DNA of 5,595 bases from Planctomycetota bacterium (GTDB taxonomy: Bacteria > Planctomycetota > Phycisphaerae > UBA1845): positions 1 to 5,595 of the forward strand of contig JAJRUK010000159.1 in the NCBI GenBank assembly GCA_024277835.1, read 5' to 3'. Position 1 is the stretch's first letter. Every line of letters begins with the position of its first letter. Positions 5,411 to 5,595 of the stretch are shown one piece after another. A model generated the notes under the pieces. It did no database searches and had not been told where the DNA came from. It was given only the letters and a program-made list of their open reading frames with translations. A program made the position numbers and the translations under genes.

Positions 5411-5595
5411 ATGGCTATCTCCGCCTTCGCACGACGAACCATCCCGACCTGCCTCGTCATCGCGCTGTTTTTCCTACCCAATGCCACGAATGCAGGCTCA
5501 ACGATACGCGACATCCCCATCGAAGAGACCGTCCTACGCATCGCACGATCGAAGGACGGCGTATCGTTCAAAGACGATAGCCGTATTTTCCTGCG
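5411..5595 (+). CDS. N-terminus of a secreted protein, cut by the window end
   Basis: An ATG at 5411 opens a frame that stays open to the last base, giving 61 complete codons. The first 28 residues form a clear Sec-type signal peptide. They comprise MAISAFARRTIP with two arginines, a hydrophobic core TCLVIALFFLP, and a cleavage-like end NATNA before GSTIRDIP. The mature start (IPIEETVLRIARSKDGVSFKDDSR) is not a family I recognise. Phrases such as ARSKDGVSFKD resemble strands of secreted beta-propeller or glycosidase-like proteins, but that is only an impression. GGAG at 5400-5403, seven bases before the ATG, matches the spacing seen for kbl and the nucleotidyltransferase. It is separated from the VOC gene by 250 bases holding the nested inverted repeat, so it probably starts a separate transcription unit. 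Confidence 0.8.
   Translation, partial: MAISAFARRTIPTCLVIALFFLPNATNAGSTIRDIPIEETVLRIARSKDGVSFKDDSRIFL

Overview
The window is a moderately GC-rich bacterial chromosomal segment. All supported genes lie on the + strand, packed at ordinary bacterial density, with no transposase, integrase, phage gene, CRISPR array, tRNA or rRNA visible. I infer a planctomycete-like bacterium (Planctomycetota, possibly Phycisphaerae-like). The main reason is the set of short palindromes reading TGGCACCGG...CCGGTG, and a GC-rich hairpin with arms like GAGCCGCGCCCG...CGGGCGCGGCTC. From memory I associate both with intergenic DNA of that phylum. The assignment is an inference, not a measurement.

Layout. Positions 1-380 hold no gene I can support, although two frames stay open there. 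Positions 381-2081 encode a UbiB/AarF/ABC1-family atypical kinase with two C-terminal membrane helices. A 176-base gap follows with a dispersed palindrome, a second inverted repeat and a plausible sigma-70 promoter. It leads into kbl (2258-3499, glycine C-acetyltransferase, threonine catabolism), the most secure call here. Another dispersed palindrome and a weaker promoter candidate precede a small nucleotidyltransferase-fold protein (3659-4207). Then come a DinB-fold protein (4267-4734) and a VOC/glyoxalase-fold protein (4777-5160), with short gaps that fit one transcript. Positions 5160-5294 hold a large nested inverted repeat. A signal-peptide-bearing protein starts at 5411 and runs off the window.

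How the genes relate. No pathway links them. UbiB-like kinases support isoprenoid-quinone or membrane-lipid metabolism. Kbl makes glycine and acetyl-CoA from 2-amino-3-ketobutyrate, but its usual partner tdh is not adjacent. The nucleotidyltransferase, DinB and VOC proteins are small accessory enzymes of unknown substrate, so this looks like a mix of housekeeping and accessory genes.

I did not find a convincing new multi-gene system. The signals most worth a second look are non-coding. They are the nested inverted repeat after the VOC gene, whose three mismatches all become G-U pairs if the minus strand is transcribed; the three palindromes, which show a compensatory base-pair change; and the 7-7-7 inverted repeat just upstream of the putative kbl promoter.
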